The notes beneath the pieces were generated by a model, which had not been told where the DNA came from, did not search any database, and saw only the letters and a list, made by a program, of their open reading frames with translations. From positions 58,393 through 122,392 of the forward strand of contig NZ_JXTE01000017.1 in the NCBI RefSeq assembly GCF_000972385.1: a DNA stretch of 64,000 bases, written 5' to 3'. How positions within the stretch are numbered: position 1 is the first letter of the stretch; each line of letters starts with the position of its first letter. Below are positions 63,172 to 64,000 of the stretch, piece after piece. The DNA comes from Streptomyces sp. WM6386. Lineage in GTDB: Bacteria > Actinomycetota > Actinomycetes > Streptomycetales > Streptomycetaceae. The translations under genes and the position numbers were made by a program.

Positions 63172-63792
63172 CTATCGACGAGTTCCATCGGCCATGGTGT
63201 CCGCACGAACCAGGCGGCGGACTTGTACCACGTAGAGGACTCCTGCCCACCAGTACAGCGTTGTACCCCATCCGGCGAACGCCCATCCGAAAATAGCAGC
63301 GAGTGACGGGAGCCAACCACTTCCGTCACTGAGCAGCAGGAGCGGGAAGGCGTACATCAGGTTGAACGTGGCAGCCTTGCCAAGGAAGTTCACCTGCGGA
63401 GGCGGATAGCCATGGCGCCTGAGGATACCGACCATCACCAGCAGGACCAGCTCACGCGCCAGAAGTACAGCGGTCAACCAGATTGGCAGAATCTCGCGCC
63501 AGGTGAGCCCGACCAAAGTCGAGAGAATGTAGAGCCGGTCTGCCGCGGGATCCAAGAGCCGGCCAAGGCTGCTGATCTGGTTCCAACGCCGCGCGAGCTT
63601 GCCATCCAGGTAGTCGCTGACTCCGCTGAAGGCCAGCACCAGAAGTGCCCAGCCGTCACTCTTGGGGCCTCCGAACTCGGGCCTGAGAATCAGCCACAGG
63701 AAGACAGGCACACCGACGAGGCGCGCCATGCTGAGGATGTTGGGGATGGTGAGGACTCGTTCCGTCTGGACGCGAGTCTCCTGGACCTCCAC
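63172..63792 (-). CDS. pgsA: CDP-alcohol phosphatidyltransferase (PgsA-like)
   Basis: Membrane enzyme of 206 residues with five or six helices. The CDP-alcohol motif is complete: SDYLDGKLARRWNQISSLGR followed by LLDPAADR (D-G-x2-A-R-x8-G-x3-D-x3-D). It makes phosphatidylglycerophosphate or phosphatidylinositol-type lipid from CDP-diacylglycerol. GTG 63792 has AGGAGG at about -14; the frame is open to 63948. It lies close to the rRNA operon end. Confidence 0.88.
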   Translation of the reverse strand: MEVQETRVQTERVLTIPNILSMARLVGVPVFLWLILRPEFGGPKSDGWALLVLAFSGVSDYLDGKLARRWNQISSLGRLLDPAADRLYILSTLVGLTWREILPIWLTAVLLARELVLLVMVGILRRHGYPPPQVNFLGKAATFNLMYAFPLLLLSDGSGWLPSLAAIFGWAFAGWGTTLYWWAGVLYVVQVRRLVRADTMADGTRR

Positions 63793-63853
63793 CCGGGGGC
63801 CTCCTGTGGGAAACGTGCCAACGATGCCCCCTGACCCTACCTCAACGCAAAAA

Positions 63854-63892
63854 AGCTCTGGCTCCTGGGCGGTATGCCCAGGAGCCAGAGCT
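63854..63892 (-). terminator. rRNA operon terminator
   Basis: agctctggctcctgggc (63854-63870) and gcccaggagccagagct (63876-63892) form a perfect 17-bp stem with a 5-base loop. On the minus strand TTTTTT follows, so it ends transcripts from the leftward rRNA operon. Confidence 0.95.
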
Positions 63893-63897
63893 ATAAA

Positions 63898-64000
63898 AGG
63901 AGTTCGGCGGTGTCCTACTCTCCCACAGGGTCCCCCCTGCAGTACCATCGGCGCTGTAAGGCTTAGCTTCCGGGTTCGGAATGTAACCGGGCGTTTCCCT
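63898..64000 (-). rRNA. rrf: 5S rRNA, 5' end cut by the window edge
   Basis: Minus-strand sequence AGGGAAACGCCCGGTTACAT, then CCGAACCCGGAAGCTAAGCC, GATGGTACTGCAGGGG and GGGAGAGTAGGACACCGCC, ending in CGAACTCCT, which is the actinobacterial 5S rRNA. About 20 bases of the 5' end are missing. The terminator for the operon follows at once. Confidence 0.95.

Overview
The window is a high-GC actinobacterial chromosome segment, almost certainly from Streptomyces. The evidence is strong third-position GC bias, frequent GTG and TTG starts, Tat and lipoprotein exporters typical of the genus, and a gene order (ung, fabG pair, gcvP, dinB, MerR/FHA/DUF881/sbp cluster, mannose-1-phosphate guanylyltransferase, PgsA, then an rRNA operon) that I recognise from Streptomyces core chromosomes. 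No phage, plasmid, insertion sequence, CRISPR array or tRNA gene was seen. The only RNA gene is the truncated 5S rRNA at the right edge, read leftwards.

Left third (1-35,450): mostly single housekeeping or accessory genes and small operons. It holds the 3' part of lnt, a Gfo/Idh oxidoreductase, an FAD monooxygenase/TetR divergent pair with twin operators, a DinB-like protein, a lipoprotein, a 20/22-bp tandem repeat, ung, an oligopeptide-type binding lipoprotein, two SDR genes, a coupled HipA-like kinase/DUF3037 pair, a lone Rieske lipoprotein, a cysteine-less isochorismatase-fold protein, LysR/EamA and MocR/flavoprotein divergent pairs, two further EamA exporters (one with an attenuator-like leader), a PadR regulator, a two-component system, a TPP-enzyme/cyclase operon beside PhzF, a CPBP protease, a solute-binding/VWA fusion and a GCS2-type glutamate-cysteine ligase-like gene with a low-GC leader.

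Middle (35,450-50,100): a xylan-use cluster. A LacI regulator faces a five-gene operon on the minus strand (GH43, sugar-binding lipoprotein, two permeases, secreted GH10 xylanase), with CGAAA-N-TTTCG boxes in front of the GH43 and binding-protein genes. The xylanase would cut xylan outside, the transporter import oligosaccharides, and the cytoplasmic GH43 finish them. Then come an APC-type permease, small membrane and DUF1707 proteins, and a molybdate block: a HTH-TOBE regulator with a Mo-box-like site and modABC in overlapping frames.

Right part (50,100-64,000): conserved core genes. gcvP sits behind a tandem glycine riboswitch; next are a PRC-barrel protein, dinB, two MerR regulators (the second FtsR-like), a DUF151 nuclease-family protein, a GarA-like FHA protein, DUF881-sbp-DUF881, a two-domain mannose-1-phosphate guanylyltransferase whose mutase half looks degenerate, PgsA, and the terminator and 3' part of a leftward rRNA operon.

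A cross-cutting theme is a family of Streptomyces intergenic hairpin repeats. Three reading frames (an EamA transporter, modC, dinB) appear to be extended in frame through copies of such repeats.
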